Part shown: positions 49,713 through 58,265 of the stretch, piece by piece | Layout: each line of letters starts with the position of its first letter | How positions within the stretch are numbered: position 1 is the stretch's first letter | Assembly: GCF_040549525.1 (NCBI RefSeq) | Contig: NZ_JBEPTM010000002.1 | Coordinates: 372,001 to 436,000, forward strand | Reading direction: 5' to 3' | Length of the DNA stretch: 64,000 nucleotides | DNA from: Lacisediminihabitans sp040549525 | GTDB lineage: Bacteria; Actinomycetota; Actinomycetes; Actinomycetales; Microbacteriaceae | Position numbers and translations under genes: made by a program | Notes under the pieces: model-generated | Told to the model about the DNA's origin: nothing | The model's input: the letters and a program-made list of their open reading frames with translations, nothing else | The model's database searches: none

Positions 49713-50513
49713 ATGACAGACCGAGGCGACATCGAGTGCTGGCTCACTGACATGGATGGTGTGCTCGTCCATGAGAATCATCCCGTACCCGGAGCATCCG
49801 CTCTGCTCGAGCAGTGGCGCGACCAGGGCAAGCCCTATCTCGTGCTCACGAACAACTCCATCTTCACCCCGCGGGACCTGAGTGCGCGGCTGAAGGCATC
49901 CGGCCTCGACGTTCCCGAGGACCGCATCTGGACCTCCGCCCTCGCCACCGCCGATTTTCTCGCGTCGCAGGCGCCCGGCGGTTCGGCCTTCGTCATCGGT
50001 GAGGCGGGAATCACCACGGCGCTGCACGAGGCCGGCTTCATCATGACCGAGACCTCACCCGACTACGTCGTGATCGGCGAGACCCGCAACTACTCCTTCG
50101 AGGCGATCACCAAGGCCATCCGTCTCATCGTGGCCGGGTCCCGCTTCATCGTGACGAATCCGGATGCCACCGGCCCGAGCGCCGACGGACCCCTGCCTGC
50201 CACCGGGGCGGTCGCCGCGCTCATCACCAAGGCCACCGGCAAGGAGCCGTACGTGGTCGGCAAGCCGAACCCGATGATGTTCCGCTCGGCGATGAACAAG
50301 ATCGGCGCGCATTCCGAGAACACGGGCATGATCGGCGACCGCATGGATACCGACATCGTCGCCGGCATCGAGGCCGGGCTGCACACCATCCTCGTGCTCA
50401 CCGGCATCAGCGATCAGAACGAGATCGACAAGTACCCGTTCCGGCCCGACGAGATCCTCAACAGCGTTGCGGACCTGCTCGAGCCGGGCCCGATCGAGTC
50501 CGACGAGATCTGA
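49713..50513 (+). CDS. HAD-IIA phosphatase, NagD-like
   Basis: 266 residues. HAD motifs: DMDGVLVHENHPVPGA (Asp nucleophile, ~11), VLTNNS (motif 2), and GDRMDTDIVAGIEAGL (motif 4) with KPNPMMF before it, the IIA layout. These enzymes dephosphorylate UMP/sugar phosphates. TACTAT lies seven bases before ATG 49713, so the transcript may be leaderless. Confidence 0.9.
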   Translation: MTDRGDIECWLTDMDGVLVHENHPVPGASALLEQWRDQGKPYLVLTNNSIFTPRDLSARLKASGLDVPEDRIWTSALATADFLASQAPGGSAFVIGEAGITTALHEAGFIMTETSPDYVVIGETRNYSFEAITKAIRLIVAGSRFIVTNPDATGPSADGPLPATGAVAALITKATGKEPYVVGKPNPMMFRSAMNKIGAHSENTGMIGDRMDTDIVAGIEAGLHTILVLTGISDQNEIDKYPFRPDEILNSVADLLEPGPIESDEI

Positions 50514-50575
50514 CTCGCCGCTGGGACTGTTCCGGGGCCGGGTGGCTGCTCCGTGGCGGAGTGGCCGGGTGGCTG

Positions 50576-51763
50576 CTACTTCGCGGGGGTGCCAGCGACG
50601 CTGCCGGCGATGGGCTCCCCGCCGGAACGGTTGACGAAGCAGAAGTAGTCGTGCTGCCCCTTCGTCCACTCCGCCGCGGTCGCCGCATACGAGGCCTGGA
50701 ACTGGATGTCGTTGTATGCCCCCGCTGTCGCGAGGTCGATCACTCCCGCAGCGGTGCAGAGCAGGTTGATCTGCGACTGCAGGGAATCGAGCCCGGGGTA
50801 GGCCACTGTCGCATCCCCCGGGAAGGTACCGCGGAACACCATCTGTGCCGCATGCGGAGCCGCGCAGTCCACCACGGTGAAGCGCAGTTCGAAGGGGGTG
50901 GAGTAGGGGTCGACACACTCGCCTCCGCGCAGGTCGCTCCACAGGTGCACCCCGACGGCCGCCGGACCGCCCGTCGCCGCTGTCGCGCTGGGGGATGCCG
51001 ATGGCGAGACCACCGGCGCCGCGCTCTTCGCGGCCGCGACCGGCGCTGGAGCCGGCGCGATCTTCGTGCCGATCACGAAGAGGAGTGCGAGCACGAGAAG
51101 GGCGATCACTCCCCCCGCGACCCAGAACAGCAGCTTCTGGTTGCGGGAGAAAGGTGCGCGCGACTCGCGCACAGCGGATCGGCTCGGCGGGCCCCCACCT
51201 TCGGCGAGAGGACCCTCGGCGGATGGGCCTTCGGCGGATGCCGAGGACCCGAAGCCGGCAAACGGGCCGGCGGCGGCGGGCGATGCGGCGAAGGGATTGA
51301 GCCTCCCCGGTATCGCACCGACGAGAGGCTCCCCCTCGTAGTCCTTGAACTTCGTCTCGCCGAACAGGGAGTCGATCGGCGTCGTCGGGTCGACGTCGTC
51401 GTCTGAGTCAGAGCTGAAGTACGGTTCCGGGGGACGGGACCACGCGGATGCCGCCGACACCGGTTCCGCCGGAATCACTTCGGTGACGGGCTCGGCGGGC
51501 GAGAGCACGGGCGGCACCGCCGGGGTTGGTGCGGCGGGCGCGGGCGAGTCAGGCACCGCCGGGGTTGGTGCGGCGGGCGCGGGCGAGTCAGGCACCGCCG
51601 GGGTTGGTGCGGCGGGCGCGGGCGAGTCAGGCACCGGCGTCGGCCTGCCGGTCGTGGCATCCGGCACACTCGCGCTGCCGAGACCCCAGTCGAAGGGAGA
51701 GGTGATCGGGTGCGGTCCGGTGTTCTTCCCGGTGCCCTCTCCGGTGTCGTCGCCAGCGGCCAT
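50576..51763 (-). CDS. Membrane protein with septum_form-type C-terminal domain
   Basis: 395 residues. A long cytoplasmic Pro/Ala/Asp-rich N-terminus (1-210) contains an exact 3 x 13-residue repeat (PAVPDSPAPAAPT). One transmembrane helix follows (LLFWVAGGVIALLVLALLFVIG), then a Ser/Pro linker and an extracellular domain with three or four Cys (GGECVDPY, VVDCAAPHAAQMVF, LLCTAAG, YFCFVN). The CV...CxxPHxxxM/E...W-x-G-x(4)-CF pattern is that of septum_form proteins of actinobacteria. It follows pyrE on the same strand (11 bases). The role in division is inferred only from the domain name. Confidence 0.75.
   Translation of the reverse strand: MAAGDDTGEGTGKNTGPHPITSPFDWGLGSASVPDATTGRPTPVPDSPAPAAPTPAVPDSPAPAAPTPAVPDSPAPAAPTPAVPPVLSPAEPVTEVIPAEPVSAASAWSRPPEPYFSSDSDDDVDPTTPIDSLFGETKFKDYEGEPLVGAIPGRLNPFAASPAAAGPFAGFGSSASAEGPSAEGPLAEGGGPPSRSAVRESRAPFSRNQKLLFWVAGGVIALLVLALLFVIGTKIAPAPAPVAAAKSAAPVVSPSASPSATAATGGPAAVGVHLWSDLRGGECVDPYSTPFELRFTVVDCAAPHAAQMVFRGTFPGDATVAYPGLDSLQSQINLLCTAAGVIDLATAGAYNDIQFQASYAATAAEWTKGQHDYFCFVNRSGGEPIAGSVAGTPAK
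51513..51629. repeat. Three identical 39-bp in-frame tandem repeats
   Basis: Exact units at 51513, 51552 and 51591, encoding 13 residues each in the septum_form protein's cytoplasmic linker. With no sequence drift, the expansion must be recent; unit number probably varies between strains. Confidence 0.95.
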
Positions 51764-51774
51764 CGTGCGATTCG

Positions 51775-52326
51775 CTACTTCGAGAGTCCGAGGTCGGCGA
51801 GACCGATCGCAGCGAAATAGGGATACCCGGCGGCCTCGATGACCTCACGGGCACCCGTGTCGCGGTCGACGACGACGGCTACGCCGGCGATCTCCGCCCC
51901 CACCTTCTTCAGCGCCTCGATGGCGGCGAGGGGGGATCCGCCGGTCGTCGAGGTGTCCTCGAGCACGATCACGCGCTTGCCCGCGAGGTCCGGTCCCTCC
52001 ACCTGGCGGCCGCGCCCATGATCCTTGGGCTCTTTGCGCACGACGAAGGCGTCGTACGAGAGCCCGCGGGCGGCCCCCTGATGCAACACCGCGGCGGCGA
52101 TCGGGTCGGCCCCCATCGTCATGCCGCCGACGGCGGAGACCTCCGCGATATCCGCGATCAGGTCGAGCATGACCTGGCCGATCAGGGGCGCGACGCGGTG
52201 GTCGAGGCTCACCTTGCGCAGATCCACGTAGTAGGTGGCTTTCTTGCCGCTCGTGAGCGTGAAATCGCCGTGGAACACGGCTCCCTCGGAGATGTAGTCG
52301 ATGAGCTGCTGTCTGGCGTCGGTCAC
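51775..52326 (-). CDS. pyrE: Orotate phosphoribosyltransferase
   Basis: 183 residues from GTG 52326. The PRPP loop is VIVLEDTSTTGGSPLAAIEAL (about 113-133), with AVFHGDFTLTSGKKATYYVDLRKV near the N-terminus and GGMTMGADPIAAAV. It makes OMP from orotate and PRPP. The longer ATG start (52392) adds 22 unconserved residues. It probably forms an operon with the septum_form gene. Confidence 0.93.
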   Translation of the reverse strand: MTDARQQLIDYISEGAVFHGDFTLTSGKKATYYVDLRKVSLDHRVAPLIGQVMLDLIADIAEVSAVGGMTMGADPIAAAVLHQGAARGLSYDAFVVRKEPKDHGRGRQVEGPDLAGKRVIVLEDTSTTGGSPLAAIEALKKVGAEIAGVAVVVDRDTGAREVIEAAGYPYFAAIGLADLGLSK

Positions 52327-52408
52327 GGCCCCGATTCTACTGGGCAGTTTCCGGCGGGGCCCCTCTCCTGGTCCGAGCGGCACGCGCCCCAACGATTAAA
52401 GTGGGCCC

Positions 52409-53245
52409 ATGCGTGTTGCCACCTGGAACGTTAACTCCATCCGTACGCGAGCCGCCCGAGTGGTCGACTGGCTGGGGCGTGAAGACATCGACGTGCTCGG
52501 TATGCAGGAAATTAAATGCAAGGAGAGCCAGTTTCCCTTCGAGCTCTTCGAGGAGGCGGGCTACGAGGTGCAGTTGCACGGGCTCAACCAGTGGAATGGT
52601 GTCGCCTTCGCCAGCCGGCTGCCCATGGACGATGTGCAGATCGGGTTCCCCTCCGCCCCCGGCTTCAGCAAGACCGAGGTCGAGGGGGCGCCGCCGCTGG
52701 AAGCCAGAGCCATGGCCGTGACCGTTGAGGGGGTGCGCCTCTGGAGTCTCTACGTGCCCAACGGACGAAGCCTCGACGACCCGCACCTCGCCTACAAGCT
52801 GGACTGGCTGGCGAAACTCGCCTCCGACACGACCGCCTGGCTCGCCGGGCATCCGGACACTCCGCTCGCGCTCATGGGTGATTGGAACATCGCCCCTCTC
52901 GATTCCGATGTCTGGCCGACCTGGGACTTCGCCACCAGCACCCACACCTCGACCCCCGAGCGTGCCGCCTTCGCCGAATTCGAGACGATCGGACTCTCGG
53001 ATGTCGTGCGCCCTCGGGTGCCGGAGGGCTTCACCTACTGGGACTACCAGCAGCTGCGCTTCCCCCGCAACGAGGGAATGCGCATCGACTTCATCATGGG
53101 TTCCGCCCCCTTCGCCCAGCTGGTGACGGCGGCGAGCATTCATCGCGACGAGCGCAAGGGCGACGGTCCCAGCGACCATGTGCCGGTGGTCGTTGACCTC
53201 GACATCGCCGTCGAGGAAGACGAGGATCGGCCGATGATCTTCTGA
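52409..53245 (+). CDS. xth: Exodeoxyribonuclease III / AP endonuclease
   Basis: 278 residues: RVATWNVNSIRTRAARVVDWL, VLGMQEIKCKESQFP (metal Glu), LMGDWNIAP, and GPSDHVPVVVDL (catalytic Asp-His). Repairs abasic sites. Start ATG 52409 lies 82 bases from pyrE, divergent. The family is also called XthA. Confidence 0.93.
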   Translation: MRVATWNVNSIRTRAARVVDWLGREDIDVLGMQEIKCKESQFPFELFEEAGYEVQLHGLNQWNGVAFASRLPMDDVQIGFPSAPGFSKTEVEGAPPLEARAMAVTVEGVRLWSLYVPNGRSLDDPHLAYKLDWLAKLASDTTAWLAGHPDTPLALMGDWNIAPLDSDVWPTWDFATSTHTSTPERAAFAEFETIGLSDVVRPRVPEGFTYWDYQQLRFPRNEGMRIDFIMGSAPFAQLVTAASIHRDERKGDGPSDHVPVVVDLDIAVEEDEDRPMIF

Positions 53246-53295
53246 GTCCGGGGTTGCTACCCGATGCGGAACGACAGGCCCGGTAGGGTCGGAGA

Positions 53296-54066
53296 GTGAG
53301 TGACATCCGAACCTCCAGGTCCGCCGACGGCGCAGACAAGTCGTCCTTCGCGACAAGCCCGGTGGTCAACCTCGTGTTCGACCGGGTGCTGACGTCGGTG
53401 CACGAGGGCCGCCTGTTGCCGGGGCAGCGCATCAGCGATTCGGAGCTCGCCGAGCAGCTCGGGGTTTCGCGAACCCCCGTGCGCGAGGCACTTCAGCGCC
53501 TTCGCGATATCGGGATCATCGAGGCTTCCGCCAGCCGGTTCACGCGTGTCGCGCTCGTGACCCCGAAGCAGACCGCGGATGCCATGGTCGTCTGGGTCGC
53601 GCTCTACAGCGCCCTCGTCAACGAGGTCATCCCTCTCGTGACGCCGGAGGTGGTGGCCGCCATGCGCGCCGACCACGAGCTCTTCCTCGAGCACGTGAGC
53701 TGGGCGCTCGACCCGAAGCGGCTGGCCGAACTGCGGGCGAATCCGCAACTCGTGCGCGAGCACTTCGCCGAGCTCGTGCCGCAGAAGATCGCTATGGCGA
53801 ACGCCAAGTTCTTCGATCACCTGGTCGGACTCTCCCAGAATCCCTCGCTCGTGCGCGGCATCAACTCCGTGGTGCACCTCATCCAGCTCGGCAGCCTCTA
53901 CCTGCCCGACTATCTCGACTTCCGAGCGCTGAGCGAGTCCCAGCAGCTGCTCATCGCGGCCGCCCGCGACCACGACCGCGCAGCGGCCCAGGGCGCTCTG
54001 CGGATGCTCGGACTGATCAGCGTTCCGACAGCGGCGCTCGAGGCCGAGGCGGAAACCGAACTCTGA
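53296..54066 (+). CDS. GntR-family regulator, FCD subfamily
   Basis: 256 residues. The winged helix is residues 20-95 (PVVNLVFDRVLTSVHEGRLLPGQRISDSELAEQLGVSRTPVREALQRL). An all-helical FCD-type ligand domain follows. It has no obvious nearby target; the next gene starts 380 bases downstream. GTG 53296 is chosen by N-terminal match. Confidence 0.88.
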   Translation: MSDIRTSRSADGADKSSFATSPVVNLVFDRVLTSVHEGRLLPGQRISDSELAEQLGVSRTPVREALQRLRDIGIIEASASRFTRVALVTPKQTADAMVVWVALYSALVNEVIPLVTPEVVAAMRADHELFLEHVSWALDPKRLAELRANPQLVREHFAELVPQKIAMANAKFFDHLVGLSQNPSLVRGINSVVHLIQLGSLYLPDYLDFRALSESQQLLIAAARDHDRAAAQGALRMLGLISVPTAALEAEAETEL

Positions 54067-54090
54067 CGCGGTCCCCGAACGGGGGGTTCT

Positions 54091-54108
54091 GTCCTCCTTT
54101 CGGAGGAC
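54091..54108 (+). terminator. GC-rich hairpin after the GntR gene (weak terminator candidate)
   Basis: Perfect 7-bp stem GTCCTCC-TTTC-GGAGGAC, 25 bases after the GntR stop. No U-tract follows; instead TATACT (54112-54117), a possible -10, begins 4 bases on. The hairpin may end gntR transcripts or be part of the promoter of the next gene. Confidence 0.4.
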
Positions 54109-54243
54109 CAATATACTGCTAACCTATTCCTACGCATGAAAGTGCGGAAACGATTTCTGCGTCTGGAATTTCCACTCGATGTGTTACCCGAATCGAGTGA
54201 TGACGCCGGAATTCTAGTCACGTCGCCCCTTACCCAGGCGATC

Positions 54244-54277
54244 CAGCGGACTGGTCGCCCGAATGGCCAGTCCGCTG
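54244..54277. promoter_or_regulatory. 11-bp hairpin in the long leader of the DUF6421 gene
   Basis: CAGCGGACTGG (54244-54254) and CCAGTCCGCTG (54267-54277) are perfect inverted repeats with a 12-nt loop. If transcription starts after TATACT at 54112, it lies about 120 bases into a leader of some 325 bases (54120-54446). Otherwise the 380-bp spacer holds no gene. A T6 run (54420-54426) lies close to the start codon. Confidence 0.45.
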
Positions 54278-54446
54278 ACGTGCATCCGGGGGCCGCCGAT
54301 GCCACGCACGCCTCGTGCGTCGCCCCGCCCATCCTGTGCAACTATTCTGCGCCGATGACAACCAAACGGCGCGATTGCGCAGATACCCTCGAGGGAGACG
54401 CATGTGCGTCATCGTGTCGTTTTTTTCCAGGATCGGAGGTCGAACC

Positions 54447-55835
54447 ATGTCACACACCGCTTCAGCAGCACAGAGCGCAATCGTCGGGGAGCCCGAGGTC
54501 CTCGAAGACGGCTCCGTCGAAACGAGCACGGCTTGGCTCAAACTCAAGGTCGCGGTCTCGGCGCTCCGACCGCTGCAGGTGCAGGACGGCAGCATCCCGA
54601 ACACCGCACATCACGCGGATGCCCGCGCCCTGGTCGCCACCATCGCCGGCACGCTTCGCGCCTTCGTGCCGGTATTCCCGCACGACGAGGAGTACCTGCG
54701 GGCCGCCGCGGCGGACTTCGAGCGGTGGGAGGCGCGCGGATTCGGCGTGCCCGACTTCTTCGACTCCCTCGCAGCATTCCAGCCGCAGCTCCACCGGATT
54801 GATGGGCTGCGTCACCTCGTCGTCTTCCCCATGTACACCCAGAACGGCAGCACCGACCGCCTGGTCGAGGCCGTGATCGTCGAGGTGATCTGGCCGGAAT
54901 TCGTGGCAGCCCTCGAGGCCGGGGAGTACTCGAACGCGCTGTTCGTTCCCATTCGTTTCGTCGACTTCACCGAGGGCTACGACACGAACTCCGCGGTGCT
55001 GTTCCCCGAGACGATCGCGATGCGCGCGGTGCCCACCTTCACCTGGGGAGCGATCTTCGCCGACCGGGAGGCCGCGCGCTTCCGCAGGGTCGTGCGTGAG
55101 GCATCCGCCATCACGAAGCTCGACCTCCCGGCGGATGCGCTGCGGCTGCTCGACGACCAGCACCTGGCCGAAGAGACTTTCGTCATGTGGGACCTCATCC
55201 ACGACCGCACCCACATGCGCGGAGACCTGCCCTTCGATCCGTTCATGATCAAGCAGCGCATGCCGTACTTCCTCTATTCGCTCGAGGAACTGCGCTGCGA
55301 CCTCACCGCCTACCGCGAGGCGGTGCGCCTCGAGCGTGCCGAGGACACTGATGACGTGACCCGCGACCACGCGAAACTCGTGCAGTACGCCGTGCTCTTC
55401 GACCGGATCTTCAGATTCGCGATCACCGGCACCCGAGTGCGCAACTACGACGGGGTCGGCGGACAGCTGCTGTTCGCCTGGCTCCACCAGCACCACGTGC
55501 TGCACTGGACCGACACGCGCCTCACCATCGACTGGGCGGACGTGCCGGAGGTCGTCATCGCACTCGGGCGAGAGATCGAGGAGCTGTACTGGCGCTCGAT
55601 CGACCGGCCGAAGACCGCGCACTGGCTGGCGGCCTACGAACTGGTCTCTGGCACGCTCACGCCGCATCCGGCATCGAACTGGGCGAAGCGGGACCTGCCG
55701 CTGGACGGACCGCCCAAGGGTTTCACGGATGCCGTGCTTCCCGACGAGTTCCCCCTGTCGATGTTCTACGAGGCCCTCTCCAAGAAGATGGCCGACGTGA
55801 TCGAGTCGACCGCAGGCCTGACCGGCCGCAGCTAG
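54447..55835 (+). CDS. DUF6421 family protein
   Basis: 462 residues, soluble. Recognisable by WDLIHDRTHMRGDLPFDPFMIKQRMPYFLYSLEELRCDLTAYREAV and YAVLFDRIFRFAITGTRVRNYDGVGGQLLFAW with EEL. The HDRTH motif and Glu-Glu-Leu could be a metal site; the family is large in actinobacteria but uncharacterised. GGAGG is 7 bases before ATG 54447. An in-frame upstream ATG (54402) also has a ribosome-binding site (AGGGAG) and would add 15 residues. Element D follows at 55914. Confidence 0.8.
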   Translation: MSHTASAAQSAIVGEPEVLEDGSVETSTAWLKLKVAVSALRPLQVQDGSIPNTAHHADARALVATIAGTLRAFVPVFPHDEEYLRAAAADFERWEARGFGVPDFFDSLAAFQPQLHRIDGLRHLVVFPMYTQNGSTDRLVEAVIVEVIWPEFVAALEAGEYSNALFVPIRFVDFTEGYDTNSAVLFPETIAMRAVPTFTWGAIFADREAARFRRVVREASAITKLDLPADALRLLDDQHLAEETFVMWDLIHDRTHMRGDLPFDPFMIKQRMPYFLYSLEELRCDLTAYREAVRLERAEDTDDVTRDHAKLVQYAVLFDRIFRFAITGTRVRNYDGVGGQLLFAWLHQHHVLHWTDTRLTIDWADVPEVVIALGREIEELYWRSIDRPKTAHWLAAYELVSGTLTPHPASNWAKRDLPLDGPPKGFTDAVLPDEFPLSMFYEALSKKMADVIESTAGLTGRS

Positions 55836-55913
55836 CGTTTCGCCGCGCTGCCCCCGTCCGTGTGCGTTTCCGTGCCCGTGCGCGTGCGCATGCGTTCCCG
55901 TGCGCGTGCGCGT

Positions 55914-56017
55914 TTCATCATTCAGGAACGTGTGGGGCGGATGATGCGGCTGAGCACCCCTGAGGTGCACAGCCGTCTCACCCGTCCCATCAGTCCCGCA
56001 CCTTCCTGAATAGTGAA
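55914..56017. repeat. Palindromic intergenic element, copy D
   Basis: 104 bp between the convergent ends of the DUF6421 gene and the secreted glycosidase gene. Left arm CATCATTCAGGAA (55916-55928), right arm TTCCTGAATAGTG (56003-56015, two mismatches to the perfect arm). The next 15 bp (CGTGTGGGGCGGATG against the complement of CATCAGTCCCGCACC) also pair, giving an imperfect stem of about 30 bp. A CGTGCG-type simple repeat (55855-55914) abuts the left arm. Confidence 0.85.
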
Positions 56018-56022
56018 ACTGC

Positions 56023-56057
56023 CGCCGGCGCTAGCGCGTGACCACCGCGAATCCTCC
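56023..56057. repeat. 35-bp direct repeat, left copy
   Basis: Identical over all 35 bases to 63808-63842. It covers the last 9 codons and TAG of the secreted glycosidase gene and 8 bases beyond. The two copies are 7785 bp apart, at the two ends of the sugar operon. Confidence 0.95.
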
Positions 56058-58103
56058 GGGCCGCAGCAGGATCGTCGACGAACCCGAGATCACCCGAGTC
56101 TGCAGAAGTCGCCCACCGGAGTCGTAGGTACATACCATCGCACGCTCCCCCGCCGCGCCCACCCGCGCGGGCAGCGGCAGAATGGATGTCGAGTGCACGA
56201 GTTCGGTCGAGGCCGAGGTGCCCCGCAGTAGGAGCCGCGACACTAGCGGGCGCACGATCACGGCATCCAGCTTCACCGCTCCAGAGGTGGCACGAACCGT
56301 GACGGTCGTCGCCCCGGCACCGATCGGCAGCGTGAGAGTGTGCGGCAGCAGCGCCCCGGCCACCGCGGTGATTCCCTGTGCGCCGACGCCGTCACGGACG
56401 ATCCCAAGCGGCACCCGGCCCACCGTCCACAACGAAGACGCCGAACCCGGGTTGGGCTCGAAGGTCACCGGCTCGAGGTGGCGGGCACCCGATCCCGCCG
56501 GTATCGCCAGGGTCGCGGTCGACTTCGACAACAAAGAAAGGTAGGCACCTCCCCCGAACTGCGACTCGCCGGTCCAGGCCGAGTCAGGAGTCACGACGGT
56601 GCCTGTCGTCTCGGCCGTCGACTCAGCCTGCACGACGGTGAGGCCGTCGTGAGAGACGGTGACCGGTGTCGCGAGAGCACGTGCCGCGACATCCGGATTC
56701 GCATCGAGCGCGAGCATGGAGAGCAGTCCATGAATCGTGCTCTCCGCCCCGGAATTGGGGTTCACAGTGCCGTCCGGTTGCACACCGTCGAAAGTGACTC
56801 CCGTGGCGCGATCGTAGGTCGGCTTCCCCGAGGGATTCGCACCGAAGAACCACGACCCGGCGATAGCCGCCAGCTGCCGGATGCCCGGCCGATTGCCCGC
56901 GGCGGAAACGGCGAGCAGAGACTGCAACCTCGAATCGGCCCCGTAGGCGATCTGGGTGGTGTCCACCGGTGTCGGGTACCAGCCGTTGTCGGGACCTCCG
57001 GCCGCGAGCAATTCGGTGGTGAACCCGACCGAATCGGCCACCGCGGGCTCGAGCAGCTCCGGCTTCTTCAGCACGGTGGATGCCGCGGCGAGCGCCGCGG
57101 GCATCTGCGACGCGTAGGCATGCCACATCGATCGGGACTCCGCCCACGGGAGAATCGCGCCATAGGGCCACTGGGTGGATGATCCGGCACCCATCTTCGA
57201 GATGCCGTCCGCGAGCTGCGCGAGCGCGATGCGAGATGCAGTATCACCGGGGGCGGCTGCCGAATACTCGCTGAGGCCGAGGACGGCCTCGGCAGAGGCA
57301 TCCGCTCCGTTGATGATCAGCCAGGCCGGAACTCTGGCACCGTCCGCGATGGCGTAGGTGCCGTACTTGTTGAGCACCTCCCGGTCGAGCGCGGCGACGC
57401 CGAGCTGTAGACGCTGCTGGAGGAAGCTCGCGAAGGCAGGATCGCTGTCTTTGAAGTCGGCGTACCCCTCACCGAAGGCCCAGAGGCTGCGGGCGAGCCA
57501 ATAGCTCGGACCGCTGTCGGAGGGATCGGGGAGCTCTACTGGCACCGGTGACGTGTTGAAGGTGCCGTCGGACTGCATCCAGAGCACGACGTTTCCCGCG
57601 TTCGGTCCGGTCGAGGTCTGGAAGTAGGCGACGGATCTCAGCAGCTCGTAGGCCGTAGTGCGGCTCGCGGCGGAACCGCTCTGCTTCCAGTCCCGCAGGT
57701 ATACGACGGCCGCCCGGGTGATGTCGTCGGCGTTGTAGGCACCCTGGCCGTAGTGTCCGGTCGCGGGGTCGAGCGGCCCGCCGCCGACGCGCGCGAAGGT
57801 GCCGCCCGGTCGGGAGTCCGCGTACGTCCACGGCATGGTGATGGTCGGCTCCTCCGCGAGGCGATAGGTGCTGTGGCCGTCGGCGGCGCCGGGCGACGCG
57901 GTATCGAGCAGGAAGTCGAGGTGCGCGAGGTTGGTGAGGCGGGGTGCCGCGCCCACACTCGTGGGGCCCGCGACCGTGGGGCTCATAACGGCCGGGCTCG
58001 CGGCCGCCGGGCTCGCGCCGACCGGGCTCGCGACCGCCGCCGCACCGACCAACGCAGTGGCTGCCAGTGCGGCAAGCCAGCGCCGGGAGAGGGAGTTCGT
58101 CAT
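56031..58103 (-). CDS. Secreted (alpha/alpha)6-barrel glycosidase-like protein
   Basis: 690 residues. A signal peptide (MTNSLSRRWLAALAATALVG..., cleavage about 30) is followed by an Ala/Ser/Pro linker. The barrel-like helical domain (about 55-475) has YNADDITRAAVVYLRDW, SYWLARSLWAFGEGYADF, WPYGAILPWAESRSMWHAY, DNGWYPTPVDTTQIAYGAD, and GSWFFGANPSGKPTYD...NSGAESTIHGLLSML. It ends in a beta-rich, carbohydrate-binding-like domain. I do not assign a GH number. It is last in a LacI-ABC-GH130 operon, from which element E separates it. It probably cuts the polysaccharide outside the cell. The 3' end is duplicated at 63.8 kb. Confidence 0.7.
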   Translation of the reverse strand: MTNSLSRRWLAALAATALVGAAAVASPVGASPAAASPAVMSPTVAGPTSVGAAPRLTNLAHLDFLLDTASPGAADGHSTYRLAEEPTITMPWTYADSRPGGTFARVGGGPLDPATGHYGQGAYNADDITRAAVVYLRDWKQSGSAASRTTAYELLRSVAYFQTSTGPNAGNVVLWMQSDGTFNTSPVPVELPDPSDSGPSYWLARSLWAFGEGYADFKDSDPAFASFLQQRLQLGVAALDREVLNKYGTYAIADGARVPAWLIINGADASAEAVLGLSEYSAAAPGDTASRIALAQLADGISKMGAGSSTQWPYGAILPWAESRSMWHAYASQMPAALAAASTVLKKPELLEPAVADSVGFTTELLAAGGPDNGWYPTPVDTTQIAYGADSRLQSLLAVSAAGNRPGIRQLAAIAGSWFFGANPSGKPTYDRATGVTFDGVQPDGTVNPNSGAESTIHGLLSMLALDANPDVAARALATPVTVSHDGLTVVQAESTAETTGTVVTPDSAWTGESQFGGGAYLSLLSKSTATLAIPAGSGARHLEPVTFEPNPGSASSLWTVGRVPLGIVRDGVGAQGITAVAGALLPHTLTLPIGAGATTVTVRATSGAVKLDAVIVRPLVSRLLLRGTSASTELVHSTSILPLPARVGAAGERAMVCTYDSGGRLLQTRVISGSSTILLRPGGFAVVTR

Positions 58104-58134
58104 CGAACGTGTCCGTTTCTGTGGGTTATGTGCT

Positions 58135-58237
58135 TTCAGAATTCAGGAGAATGTGGTGCTGATGTGGTGGATGGTGCAGGTGTCGACCTCAGGAGGGCCC
58201 GGCGGCCCCATCCGTGCCGCGCGTTCCTGAATGATGA
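58135..58237. repeat. Palindromic intergenic element, copy E
   Basis: 103 bp between two co-oriented operon genes. Left arm TTCAGAATTCAGGA (58135-58148, two mismatches to the common form) and right arm TTCCTGAATGATGA (58224-58237). Of the five copies it has the weakest left arm. Together with D it brackets the secreted glycosidase gene. Confidence 0.8.
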
Positions 58238-58265
58238 GAGCGGCACGGGGGCAGTACGTGCAGCG

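Noticed and set aside
54462..55970. 502-codon minus-strand frame opposite the DUF6421 gene
   Set aside because: Shadow composition; it starts inside element D and has no ribosome-binding site or domain.
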